64,000 bases of DNA, taken from NCBI RefSeq assembly GCF_938015785.1, contig NZ_CALLWC010000065.1, positions 1 to 64,000 of the forward strand. Reading direction: 5' to 3'. Below, piece after piece: positions 18,120 to 26,835 of this stretch (its first letter is position 1; every line of letters begins with the position of its first letter). Position numbers and translations under genes: made by a program. The notes below the pieces were generated by a model that worked only from the letters and a program-made list of their open reading frames with translations, did no database searches and had not been told where the DNA came from. This stretch comes from an uncultured Campylobacter sp. GTDB taxonomy: Bacteria; Campylobacterota; Campylobacteria; Campylobacterales; Campylobacteraceae.

Positions 18120-18749
18120 ATGAAAAATCAAAGCTTAAAGGGTGGAGCAGATAACTTCGCCCAAACTAGTGAGGCTTTGGACGCTAGGGATTTTAGCATA
18201 AACGAAAACGCTGACTATGGCGCCCAAAATGCAGACGCAGCTAAAAATTTAGATGAAAATGCGCAGGATTTTTCGGCAAATTTAGCAAGCGAAACAAGCG
18301 AGCGGAATCTCGCGCCCTGCGAGCAAAATTCTAAAGATTTTTCTAGCATGGAATGTTGCGAAAATCAAAAAATTTCTGCGGATGCGAAAGATTATAAGGA
18401 CGAGCGGAATTCTTTGCAGACGCAAGACTTATCAAGTGTACGAAATTTCACTAGCGAGCAAAATTTCGCCGATACACAAAATTTTTCTGATACAAGTAAT
18501 TTCGCAAGCGCGCGAGATTCTGCCAGCGCAGCAAGCTGCGCGGAGGTTTGTAATTCTTGCAAGCCAGTGCTTTGCAGCCACTGCAAACGCGAAATCGCTA
18601 AGCAAAATTTCAAGCTTGGCTGCGTAGGATTTGGGCTTTTTGCGCTAAATATCGCAGCAGGCGCACTAAATTTTTTAGGGCGGTTAGGAAGCGTAGCGGA
18701 TAAAAAGGCAAGCGAGATTAGAGCTAGGCAAAAGGCGCCTGCGAATTAG
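18120..18749 (+). CDS. Uncharacterised repeat-rich protein with C-terminal CxxC and membrane segment
   Basis: I do not recognise this 209-aa protein. Residues 1 to about 140 are acidic, low-complexity Asn/Ser/Ala/Gln sequence with units such as SEQNFADTQNF. About nine RAATTY hexamers lie in the corresponding DNA. The remaining 65 residues look like a real small protein: VLCSHCKREI (a zinc-ribbon-like CxxC), then a hydrophobic segment GCVGFGLFALNIAAGALNFL and a basic tail. It lies 13 bp after the PepSY gene and before the response regulator. A small membrane protein with an expanded N-terminus is my best reading. Function unknown. Confidence 0.6.
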   Translation: MKNQSLKGGADNFAQTSEALDARDFSINENADYGAQNADAAKNLDENAQDFSANLASETSERNLAPCEQNSKDFSSMECCENQKISADAKDYKDERNSLQTQDLSSVRNFTSEQNFADTQNFSDTSNFASARDSASAASCAEVCNSCKPVLCSHCKREIAKQNFKLGCVGFGLFALNIAAGALNFLGRLGSVADKKASEIRARQKAPAN

Positions 18750-18880
18750 CGCAGCTCCCAACGCTACTGAAATTTAGTGGTGCATAAAGCGAGCAGGTTT
18801 ACACATCCAAGGCGCCTCAAAATTTATACGTTTTTGGCTAAAATGGCGGATTAGAATTAGCAAAATTTTAAAGGAGCACT

Positions 18881-19543
18881 TTGAAAATTTTACTTGTCGA
18901 GGATGAAAAAGATCTAAATCAAATCATCGCAAAATGTCTGAAAAAGGACGGCTACAGCGTAGATTGCGCCTTTTGCGGCAAGGAAGCGCTAGAGTTTTTG
19001 GATGTCGCGAAATATGACGCTATCGTGCTTGATGCGATGATGCCCGTGATGGACGGCTTTGAATTTTTGAAGGCGGCGCGGGCGCGCGGACTGGGAACGC
19101 CGGTTTTATTTTTAACTGCGCGGGACGCCAAAGGAGATATCATCGCAGGGCTTGATCTGGGCGCAGACGATTATATGGTTAAGCCCTTTGATTTTCGTGA
19201 GCTTTTGGCGCGACTTCGCGCAATTATCAGGCGTAAAAACGCTACTGCGGATAACGAAATTATCATAGGGCAAGTGCGCCTAAATCTAAGCAAAAAATCG
19301 GTCGTCTGCGCGGGCGAGGTAGTGGAGCTAACGGGTAAGGAATATAGAATTTTAGAGCTTTTGATGCTAAATCGCGGTGCGATTTTGAGTCGAGAACAAA
19401 TCGGCGAGAGCATTTGGGATTTTAGCGACGAAACAAGCTCAAATGTTATCGATGTTTTAATCAAAAATATCCGCAAAAAGCTAGGCGAGCATGGCGATAT
19501 AATAGAAACGAAGCGAGGGCTTGGCTATGTCGTGGCAAAATAG
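18881..19543 (+). CDS. OmpR/PhoB-family response regulator
   Basis: A 220-aa DNA-binding response regulator. The receiver domain (1-120) has the acidic pair in VEDEKD, phospho-acceptor Asp in IVLDAMMP, the conserved Thr/Ser position in LFLTARD and the Lys of VKPFDF. The winged-helix output domain (about 125-220) ends with NVIDVLIKNIRKKLG and the GLGYVV hairpin. It starts at TTG 18881 with AAGGAG at 18871-18876. The kinase gene starts inside its end. Targets are not known; eptC and the PepSY gene next door are the obvious candidates. Confidence 0.93.
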   Translation: MKILLVEDEKDLNQIIAKCLKKDGYSVDCAFCGKEALEFLDVAKYDAIVLDAMMPVMDGFEFLKAARARGLGTPVLFLTARDAKGDIIAGLDLGADDYMVKPFDFRELLARLRAIIRRKNATADNEIIIGQVRLNLSKKSVVCAGEVVELTGKEYRILELLMLNRGAILSREQIGESIWDFSDETSSNVIDVLIKNIRKKLGEHGDIIETKRGLGYVVAK

Positions 19544-21248
19544 CAAGATTTGGATTAAAATTTCGGCGATTGCGAAGCAGATTTTTGCCGCTACGGCGCT
19601 TTTCATATTAAAATTCGTGCGAAATTTTAAACAGAATTTTACGCATAATTTTGCGTGTTTAAAGAAAAGCTGCAAGAAAAATCCCACGCAAAATATCGAG
19701 TTAAACCGGGTTCTAAATTCTACTCAAAGCCAGGCGTCAAATTTTAAACGGAATTCCACGCAAAATCCGGCATCAAATTCCGCGCCGAATTTTGCTGCTA
19801 CAAGCGCAACGCCTGATCTAGCGCAAAATTCTAATAGCGTTCTCGCGCAAAGTCAAGAACAAAATTTCGCGTCTAAAATCTCGATAAGAAATTTTACTCA
19901 AGCCTTAGTCCTTGCATTCTCAACTGCTAAAGAGAATTTTATCTCGCGCGCGCTACCTATCAGCCTACGCGTGACGCTTTATTACAGCGTATTTATTTTG
20001 GCGCTTGCAGGCGCTATTATCGGCATTTGCGGCTATATTTTAGACGAAGTATCAGGAAGCTCCGTCAGCCAAAAAAAGCTTGCCCACCTAGTGCAAAAAG
20101 CCGCGCGCGAGGGAAAATTTAAAAGCTTTGATGACGGTGTATTTTTCTACGAGCATGACGGACAAGGCGGCGTGATCGCAGGGTTTGTGCCTAAAGGCTT
20201 CGATCCTGCGCTGCCGCTCTCGCCTCAAGGCGCGCGCGAGGTGGAGCTTGACGACGATGAGTTTTTCTATTACGACGCGCAGATCAAAGGGCGCAGCGCA
20301 TGGATACGCGGCGTCATCGCAGTTAGCGAGTTTGAGCTTGCGATGAAGCGCGTGATGCTGATCGCTCTTATCCTATCGCCGCTATTTGTGGCGCTCATCA
20401 TCTACGGCGGCTACGCAATAATAAAAAGAGCGTTTAAGCCCGTGCGCACTATGTCGCGTACAGCTAGCGAGATCGGAGCTAGCGGCGATTTTACGCGACG
20501 AATAGAACTACCGCGAGGCAAGGATGAGCTAAGCGCGCTCGCAGCTACGTTAAATGAAATGCTAGCATCACTGCAAAGCGCGTTTGAGCGCGAGCGGCAG
20601 CTAAGCGCCGACCTTTCGCATGAGCTGCGTACGCCCGCTGCCGTCATACTGGCTCAAAGCGACTACGCCCTAGTCTACGAGCAAGACGCGAGCGAGGTGA
20701 AGGAGAGTTTCGCGGTCATCAACAATCAAGCGCGTAAAATTTCGGCGCTAATAGAGCAGATTTTAGAGCTTGCCCGCTTACAGCGCGGCGTGTGTTTGGT
20801 ACCCATAAGCTTAAGTAAAATCGCAAGCGAGTGCGCGCAAGACTTTCAACTTTTGTGCGCACAAAAGGGGCTAAGCTTTAGCTCGCAGATAGCCGAGGGC
20901 GTGCGCGTAAACGGCGATGAGCTGCTTTTGACCAGGCTGATTAACAATCTTTTAAGCAATGCTTTAAAATTTACGCGCAGCAGCGTCGTTTTAGAGCTTT
21001 GCGTCAGTGCAGACGCGTGCGAACTTAGCATAAGCGACGATGGAGAGGGCATCGAGCCTGCTTTGCAAACTAAAATTTGGGACAAGCTCTATCAAATCGA
21101 GCGTTCCAGAAATCGCGAGCAAAATAGTGGCGCGGGGCTCGGACTAGCCATCGCCTCACAAATCGCAAAGATCCATGGTGCGCAGATTTCACTACGTAGC
21201 GAGGTAGGACGCGGAAGCAAATTTAGCGTGGAGTTTAAGAAGGTTTAG
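19527..21248 (+). CDS. Membrane sensor histidine kinase with repeat-coded N-terminal extension
   Basis: Cognate kinase of the preceding regulator, 573 aa from ATG 19527 (a TTG at 19521 is an alternative; both overlap the regulator gene). Two transmembrane helices (VTLYYSVFILALAGAIIGIC and LIALILSPLFVALIIYGGYA) enclose a periplasmic sensor of about 75 residues and are followed by HAMP, the H-box DLSHELRTPAAVIL, N-box NNLLSNALKF and G-boxes DDGEGI and GAGLGLAIA. Before the first helix lie about 100 extra residues of QNF/NST/QNS-type repeat sequence (about 19620-19900) that kinases of this class lack and that would sit in the cytoplasm. Confidence 0.9.
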   Translation: MSWQNSKIWIKISAIAKQIFAATALFILKFVRNFKQNFTHNFACLKKSCKKNPTQNIELNRVLNSTQSQASNFKRNSTQNPASNSAPNFAATSATPDLAQNSNSVLAQSQEQNFASKISIRNFTQALVLAFSTAKENFISRALPISLRVTLYYSVFILALAGAIIGICGYILDEVSGSSVSQKKLAHLVQKAAREGKFKSFDDGVFFYEHDGQGGVIAGFVPKGFDPALPLSPQGAREVELDDDEFFYYDAQIKGRSAWIRGVIAVSEFELAMKRVMLIALILSPLFVALIIYGGYAIIKRAFKPVRTMSRTASEIGASGDFTRRIELPRGKDELSALAATLNEMLASLQSAFERERQLSADLSHELRTPAAVILAQSDYALVYEQDASEVKESFAVINNQARKISALIEQILELARLQRGVCLVPISLSKIASECAQDFQLLCAQKGLSFSSQIAEGVRVNGDELLLTRLINNLLSNALKFTRSSVVLELCVSADACELSISDDGEGIEPALQTKIWDKLYQIERSRNREQNSGAGLGLAIASQIAKIHGAQISLRSEVGRGSKFSVEFKKV

Positions 21249-21809
21249 GCGGTTTTGTGGGCTTGGTGGCGTAAAGAAATGCTGGGCGGCGAAATTCTTA
21301 AAATTTTATCGCCTATCGTTGCTTAAAATTTAACAGCCATAGCCGTATATAGGGGCGATGGTGTAATTTTTAAAATTAGGCCGGCGTCGCCAATAATATC
21401 GGATGATTTTTGCGATAGTCGTGCGCTTTTTAAATTTAAATGGGTCAAATTTTAAAATTTAGTTTTACCGCGAAATTCCGCGGCGAATTAATAAGACAAG
21501 GCGCGGCATTTTGCCCTTGGGCGAAGTGATAAGGCAAGCGCTTTATAGCTTAAGTGGGCCGGCGCGGGTAATTTAAGAATTTTGAGATATGCGGTAAAAT
21601 AAGCCTTCGCTGAAATTTTACGGCGCAGTATTACAGAATAAACCTTTGCTAAAATTCTAAGACGCCACATTCGGCTCTAGAGAATTTAAATTTAGGAGTA
21701 TCTAGCGACCGAGTAAAAATTTAAATACGGAGTAAAAAAGACGGACTTGAGATTTAAGGCCGCCTACATAAGCGAAATTTTGTCTTTTTGCCCGCCTCTC
21801 TCTTGCAGC
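21249..21809. other. Gap without recognisable gene
   Basis: 561 bp between the kinase and a broken small gene. It has scattered AAATTTTAAAATTT-type palindromes (for example near 21449). The short frames here are not convincing and no RNA gene is seen. Confidence 0.5.
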
Positions 21810-22107
21810 TTACGGCGATATAATCAAAGCCGTTTGCCTTACCTCGCCCCATGAGGCAGCCCCGTCGTTTATCAGTATGACTCTACCACGCTCGTCTGTC
21901 TCGTATTCTTTTGTCGTAGTGATTGCTGTAGCCAAATTTTACGCGGGTCTTGCACGGCGGCAGGTTAAATTTCACTAGCTCGCGGCGAGTTACTTTTTCC
22001 GCATCGAGCTTGTCGCGAAACATCGCGCTTTAGCCGTGCGAAGCGCTGTTAAAAAGTAAAATTTCCTCGCCCGTTGTTACGCATTTTATTGCGAACTTGT
22101 GAGGCAT
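21810..22107 (-). pseudogene. Frameshifted small gene downstream of the flavodoxin/ferredoxin protein
   Basis: ATG 22107 lies 10 bp after the previous stop and is preceded by GAGGA at proper spacing. The frame reads MPHKFAIKCVTTGEEILLF, meets a TAA after about 25 codons, and continues with a protein-like stretch (KLDAEKVTRRELVKFNLPP). Around 21930 the sensible reading passes to another frame, giving TTTKEYETDERGRVILIND and GAASWGEVRQTALIISP, then TAA at 21810. Together this would be about 99 residues. I cannot name the family. Either the gene is decayed or the sequence has errors. Confidence 0.5.
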
Positions 22108-22117
22108 GAGCTCGTCC

Positions 22118-22879
22118 TCATAAGTCTGCGGCGATGGACTTTTCTAAATTTTTCGCCCTGCCTAGGATCGTAATCGCTTTGCGCTTACATATATTTACGC
22201 ACCTGTAGCAAAGAGTGCAATCATCGCCGAATTGCGCCTTTTTGCAAGCGAGCTTTATGTTTCGCATCGGGCAGGGTTTGACGCAAGCCCCGCATCCGCT
22301 GCATCGCGATGGATCGAGGCTCGGCTTGCGCTTAGCAAAGGGGCCTTTATCCCAAATTTTCATCCAAAGCCGCTGTCCTAAAAACCCTGCGATACGACAA
22401 AGCGCGCTCAGCCCCTCTTGCGGCGGACGGCCTGCGATAAGCGCCTTCGCAACGCGTCTGACTTTAGCGTCCGCCTCTTTGATTATGCGCTCGTTTTTCG
22501 CTTGCGAGTAGCTAAAAATCGCCACATCGAGGATGAACGCGGGCATTTTGATATGAGCGCCGCCCGTTATGTTTGCGCCGAATTGTTTTAAAACTCTAGC
22601 CGCGCACCCTGCCCCGTCGCCGCTGAAAATCTCCATCGTAGCGAGGATGAATACGTTTTTGCCGCTAAAGCTCGCGCCGTTTTGGTAGAGGAAGTCGCGC
22701 ACGATACGCGGTAGGTCGCTAAAATAGACGGGATATGCCAAAATGACGTCATTGTGGTGCTTTAAAAGCTCATTGCAAGCCTTGCTCTCGATCGAGACGC
22801 AAACGCCGCCAAGATGAGCGATGAGCCTACCCGCGCAATGCTTCGTGTTGCCCGTGGCGCTAAAATAGATCGCTATCAT
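22118..22879 (-). CDS. EFR1-type flavodoxin/ferredoxin fusion protein
   Basis: A 253-aa cytoplasmic electron carrier. Residues 1-160 are flavodoxin-like, with the FMN phosphate loop FSATGNTKH, AYPVYFSDLP and a GKNVFILATME strand. The C-terminal 70 residues hold two [4Fe-4S] motifs, CSGCGACVKPC and CTLCYRCVNIC. This matches the EFR1 (ferrodoxin) family. The electron partners are unknown; the two FAD reductases upstream are exported, so a direct partnership with them is unlikely. A run of six C lies just before the start. Confidence 0.85.
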   Translation of the reverse strand: MIAIYFSATGNTKHCAGRLIAHLGGVCVSIESKACNELLKHHNDVILAYPVYFSDLPRIVRDFLYQNGASFSGKNVFILATMEIFSGDGAGCAARVLKQFGANITGGAHIKMPAFILDVAIFSYSQAKNERIIKEADAKVRRVAKALIAGRPPQEGLSALCRIAGFLGQRLWMKIWDKGPFAKRKPSLDPSRCSGCGACVKPCPMRNIKLACKKAQFGDDCTLCYRCVNICKRKAITILGRAKNLEKSIAADL

Positions 22880-23014
22880 GCCCGCCCCCCAAACTATGCG
22901 AATTTCGGTGAAATTTAACCCTTACCGAACGAATAGAATTTTACGTTTCTTTTGCATAAAATTTTAAAATTTAGACGCGACAGCGAAATTTAAATATGCC
23001 GTCGCACCCTAAAT

Positions 23015-24559
23015 TCAGATATTTTCTGCCGCCACCATGCCAAAAACCATACAATCAGCCATGCTCATAGTACCGAGCCTACTTGCGCCGTGAACGCCAC
23101 CGGTGATTTCGCCCGCTGCATATAGCCCTGCGATCGGCTCGCCGCTAGCCGCGTCAATAACCTGGGCTTTGGTATTGATCTGCACGCCGCCCATGCAGTA
23201 AAGAATTTTCGGGCTTGTTTGGCACGCATAAAATGGAGCTTTTGATACGTCGATACCGCCTACATCGGCTTTTGTCAAAGGCTTGCCAAACTCCGGGTCG
23301 CTTCCTGCTTTGACATAGCCGTTAAAATCCGCGACGGTTTTTAAAAACGGCTCCAGCGGAATTTTATAAAATTTTGCAAGCTCTTCCAAGGTATTAAATT
23401 TTTTAATTGAGCCTGCTTCTACGCCTTTTGACGTATAGACCGGATTATTTGCATCAACTGCTGCTTGATCGCAGATATTTACGGGGTAGTTGTCGTTATT
23501 TTCGCTCTCCGCCATGCATTTAAAGATCGCTTCGGTTTTGATCTTGCGCCCGGCGTGCTCGTTCATAAAGCGTTTGCCCGTCTTTGGATCGACGGTTAGA
23601 CCATAGTCGTTAGCGCAGTGATTTGAAAATAGCGCAGAAGTACCAAATCCCTTCTCGCTAGGATTAGTATAAGGATTTAGTTGAATCCAGCTGAGTTGCA
23701 AAGGATTCGCACCTAGCTTCATCGCCGCGATAAGCGCACCTGCGGTAGCGCCTGGTTGGCTTACGGTTTCGATATTGTCTTTTAGATACGGCACCTGCTG
23801 CGCGCGAAACCATTTATCCGAACTGTATCCGCCCGCAGCCAAAATGACACCATCTTTGGCTTTAAAAAATTTTACTTCGCCGCTTTTGTTTTCCCTATCG
23901 TCGCTAGCAAGCTGCGGATCGAACTTATATTCTTCGCGACACTTCACGCCTACGACACGGCCGCTGTCATCTACGACAAAATCATCAAATTTAGTACGCT
24001 TCTTGATTACAGCATTTGCATTTTCCTCGATCGCCTTATGCATCGGCTGGATGTAGCCCGAGCCGCTAGCATTTTTGGCCTGTACGGCGCGCTTTAGCGA
24101 GTGTCCACTGGCAGATATCACCTTGCCCGAAAACTCCACTCCGATGCTTTTTAGGTATTCAAAAGCATCGCCTGCGCGGTCGTAAATGACGCCTAGCAAA
24201 TCTACGTGATTTAAATTTAGCCCGTCTTTTAGGCAATCTGCGATGAAAGCCTCCTTACTATCCGTGATACCCGCGGCTTTTTGGAATTCATTATTTGGCA
24301 CCGCCATATTACCGGCGTTAATGACGGAATTGCCGCCCGCACGGCCCATCTTTTCGATCATAAGCACTTTTTTACCGCGCTTAAGAGCCTGAAGTGTCGC
24401 CATCGAGCCCGCAAAACCGCTACCGATAACAACAACATCGTATTCTTCGTCAAATTTTACGTCTTTTGCGTTTTGTGCTGCACTCGCACTGCTTGCAGCT
24501 AAAGCCAGAGCTCCCGCCGCGCCGATTTTCATAAAATTTCGTCTTGAAATTTCTTGCAT
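23015..24559 (-). CDS. Tat-exported FAD reductase of the flavocytochrome c/fumarate reductase family, paralogue 1
   Basis: A 514-aa periplasmic flavoprotein. The Tat signal is SRRNFMKIGAAGALALAASS, and the FAD motif VVVIGSGFAGSMA follows. The family arginines are kept (GKRFMNEHAGRKIK and GVHGASRLG). The residues that bind the fumarate carboxylates in MfrA of this same window are not: HPTG is replaced by NPYTNP, TEAARG by NHCANDYG, and the histidine of HYSMGG by LYCMGG. It therefore probably reduces another unsaturated acid. It has no haem or FMN domain and needs a separate electron donor. About 60 per cent identical to paralogue 2 by eye. Confidence 0.85.
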   Translation of the reverse strand: MQEISRRNFMKIGAAGALALAASSASAAQNAKDVKFDEEYDVVVIGSGFAGSMATLQALKRGKKVLMIEKMGRAGGNSVINAGNMAVPNNEFQKAAGITDSKEAFIADCLKDGLNLNHVDLLGVIYDRAGDAFEYLKSIGVEFSGKVISASGHSLKRAVQAKNASGSGYIQPMHKAIEENANAVIKKRTKFDDFVVDDSGRVVGVKCREEYKFDPQLASDDRENKSGEVKFFKAKDGVILAAGGYSSDKWFRAQQVPYLKDNIETVSQPGATAGALIAAMKLGANPLQLSWIQLNPYTNPSEKGFGTSALFSNHCANDYGLTVDPKTGKRFMNEHAGRKIKTEAIFKCMAESENNDNYPVNICDQAAVDANNPVYTSKGVEAGSIKKFNTLEELAKFYKIPLEPFLKTVADFNGYVKAGSDPEFGKPLTKADVGGIDVSKAPFYACQTSPKILYCMGGVQINTKAQVIDAASGEPIAGLYAAGEITGGVHGASRLGTMSMADCMVFGMVAAENI

Positions 24560-25018
24560 TTTTTGCTCCTTGCGTTGAAATTTTATAGATTATACACCCA
24601 CGTAGCGAAATTTAAAATTTAACGTAAAGACTTAGTGATAGAATTTTAAAAATTTAGAAAAGAAAATTTTAAAAGCGCAAATTTAAAGCTAATAAATTCT
24701 GCTCCGCTAGCCGAAGTTTAGGCGTAAATTTTAAAATTTACGGCGCACGGATTTGCTCGCCGCCTGTGCGAAATTTTGCCGCCGCTATAAAATTTTAAAG
24801 TGCGCGGTATTCAAATTTAAAACTCGCGCTGCAGAATTTTAAGCGCTTTAAATTTTAAAATGCTTTGAAATTCTGCGGCACGCTTTGTGGCTTTGCTTCT
24901 AAATTTTAAAGACCGCACATAGTATTTCGGCGCAAAGCGCATACCGCTACTTCGCGCCAAAATTTAACAAAGCACGCGTTGCTGCCCGCTTAGTGCCGAA
25001 ATTTCGCAGGCGCTAAAT
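24560..25018. repeat. RAATTY-rich spacer between two FAD reductase genes
   Basis: 459 bp with no gene. By eye it contains 20 RAATTY hexamers, several paired as TAAATTTTAAAATTTA palindromes. It separates two paralogues that are probably products of one duplication. Confidence 0.75.
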
Positions 25019-26569
25019 TTAAGCCCCGATTGTTTCGCCCGCGATCATTCCGAAAACCATACAATCAAGGATCGCGTAGGTTCCCAGCCTGCTCGCGCCG
25101 TGAACGCCGCCGGTTACTTCGCCCGCAGCCCAAAGCCCCGGGATCGGCTCGTGAGTAAGGCTCGAGATTACCTGAGCTTTGGTGTTGATCTCAAGTCCGC
25201 CCATCGTATGGTGCACCTTCGGCATCGTGCGGCTTGCGTAAAACGGCGGCTTGGAAACGTCGATGCCGTCTAGCTTATCTACCACTTTGCCGAATTCTGG
25301 GTCTTTGCCCGCTTTGACGTATGAATTATAATCCGCTACGGTCTTTAAAAACGGCCCCAGCGGCAAGTTGTAAGCCTTCGCAAGCTCCTCTAGCGTGTCA
25401 AATTTCTTCACAACGCCCGCTTCCAAAGGCCTTGAAGTATAGACCGGGTTACGCGCGGCGACGGCTTGAGAGTCGCAGACGTTTACCGGATAGTTGTCGT
25501 TTTTCTCGCTCTCGGCGATGACCTTAAAGCAAGCATCCGCCTTAATCTTGCGCCCTGCGTGCTCGTCCATAAAGCGTTTACCCGTCTTTGGATCGACGGT
25601 AAGACCGTAGGTGTTGCAGCAGTGATTGGTGAAATTTACTGCGGCGCCGAAGCCCTTTTCGTCGGGCGAGCAATACGGAAGGAACTGAATCCACGACGTA
25701 AGAAGCGTAAATGCGCCGATTCTGTTTGCCGCTAGCATCGCTCCTGCCGAGCTTCCCGGATGGTTGGTGCTGTCTATGCTAGGCACTACGCGCGGATCTT
25801 GGATCTGGCGGTACCATAGATCGCGTCCGTATCCGCTCGAGGCTAGCAAAACGCCGTCTTTGGCTTTGTAACTCTTTTTCTCGCCGCTTTTATTTTCCAG
25901 ATCGTCGCTAAAGAGTTTCGGATCAAATTTATACTCCTCGCGAGCTTCTACACCCACGACGCGGCCGCTGTCGTCCACAATAAAATCGTCAAATTTCGTG
26001 CGGGTTTTAATGGTGACGTTAGGATCGTTTTGAAGTTTACCCATCATCGGTTGGATATAACCCGAACCCGAGCCGTTGGTCGATTGCAAGCTTCTTGCGA
26101 CGCTGTGGCCGCTTTCAAAGATCAACTTATCGCTAAACTCCGCTCCGCAGCCTACCAAAAGATCCACCGCATCGTTGCTGCGATCAAACATCACGCCTAA
26201 AAGATCGGTATGATTGAGCCCAAGCCCGTCTTTTACGGCATCGGCGATAAAAAGCTCCTTGCTATCCTTGATGCCTTGTGCGACTTGAAATTTATTCATC
26301 GGAGCGGCCATATTTCCGCCGTTGATGACGGAATTTCCGCCCGCGCGGCCCATCTTTTCTAAGATAAGCACCTTTTTACCGCGTCCGCTGGCTTTAATCG
26401 CCGCGGCAAGCCCTGCAAAACCGGTGCCGATGATGACGATATCGTATTCCTCGTCGAATTTGACGTCCTTGGCATTTTGTGCCGCGCACGCGCTACTAGA
26501 TCCCAGCGCAAGTGCCCCCGCACCCACTGCGCTAATCTTTAAAAAACTACGTCTTGATACGTCTTGCAT
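25019..26569 (-). CDS. Tat-exported FAD reductase of the flavocytochrome c/fumarate reductase family, paralogue 2
   Basis: A 516-aa periplasmic flavoprotein with Tat signal SRRSFLKISAVGAGALALGS and FAD motif IVIIGTGFAGLAAA. It keeps the catalytic histidine (VHHTMGG) and both arginines (RFMDEHAGRKIK, GVHGASRLG), but like its paralogue it lacks the HPTG and TExxRG residues of true fumarate reductases. Urocanate-, acrylate- or other 2-enoate reductases of this fold are possible functions. ATG 26569 is favoured over TTG 26575 because AAAGGAG sits six bases before the ATG. The 266-bp upstream gap (26570-26835) probably holds its promoter. Confidence 0.85.
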   Translation of the reverse strand: MQDVSRRSFLKISAVGAGALALGSSSACAAQNAKDVKFDEEYDIVIIGTGFAGLAAAIKASGRGKKVLILEKMGRAGGNSVINGGNMAAPMNKFQVAQGIKDSKELFIADAVKDGLGLNHTDLLGVMFDRSNDAVDLLVGCGAEFSDKLIFESGHSVARSLQSTNGSGSGYIQPMMGKLQNDPNVTIKTRTKFDDFIVDDSGRVVGVEAREEYKFDPKLFSDDLENKSGEKKSYKAKDGVLLASSGYGRDLWYRQIQDPRVVPSIDSTNHPGSSAGAMLAANRIGAFTLLTSWIQFLPYCSPDEKGFGAAVNFTNHCCNTYGLTVDPKTGKRFMDEHAGRKIKADACFKVIAESEKNDNYPVNVCDSQAVAARNPVYTSRPLEAGVVKKFDTLEELAKAYNLPLGPFLKTVADYNSYVKAGKDPEFGKVVDKLDGIDVSKPPFYASRTMPKVHHTMGGLEINTKAQVISSLTHEPIPGLWAAGEVTGGVHGASRLGTYAILDCMVFGMIAGETIGA

Positions 26570-26835
26570 TTGCAACTCCTTTAATTGAAAGTGTATATTT
26601 AAAAGAAATGATAACTCGAATTTAAAGGTAAGTCAAATAGAATAACGTTATAATAGATAGTAAAAAGCTATAAAATATGGGCGTTGATATAAAATTTTGA
26701 AATTCGGCAGGCGGAGATTTAAAATTTTAAAATTTATAGAGAGCGCTCGTTTATAAAATATCGCTCAAAATAAAAATCTCGGCGCAAAAATCGCAATAAT
26801 GCAAAATTTGCGCCGAGCTTTAAAATCGCTATGCC

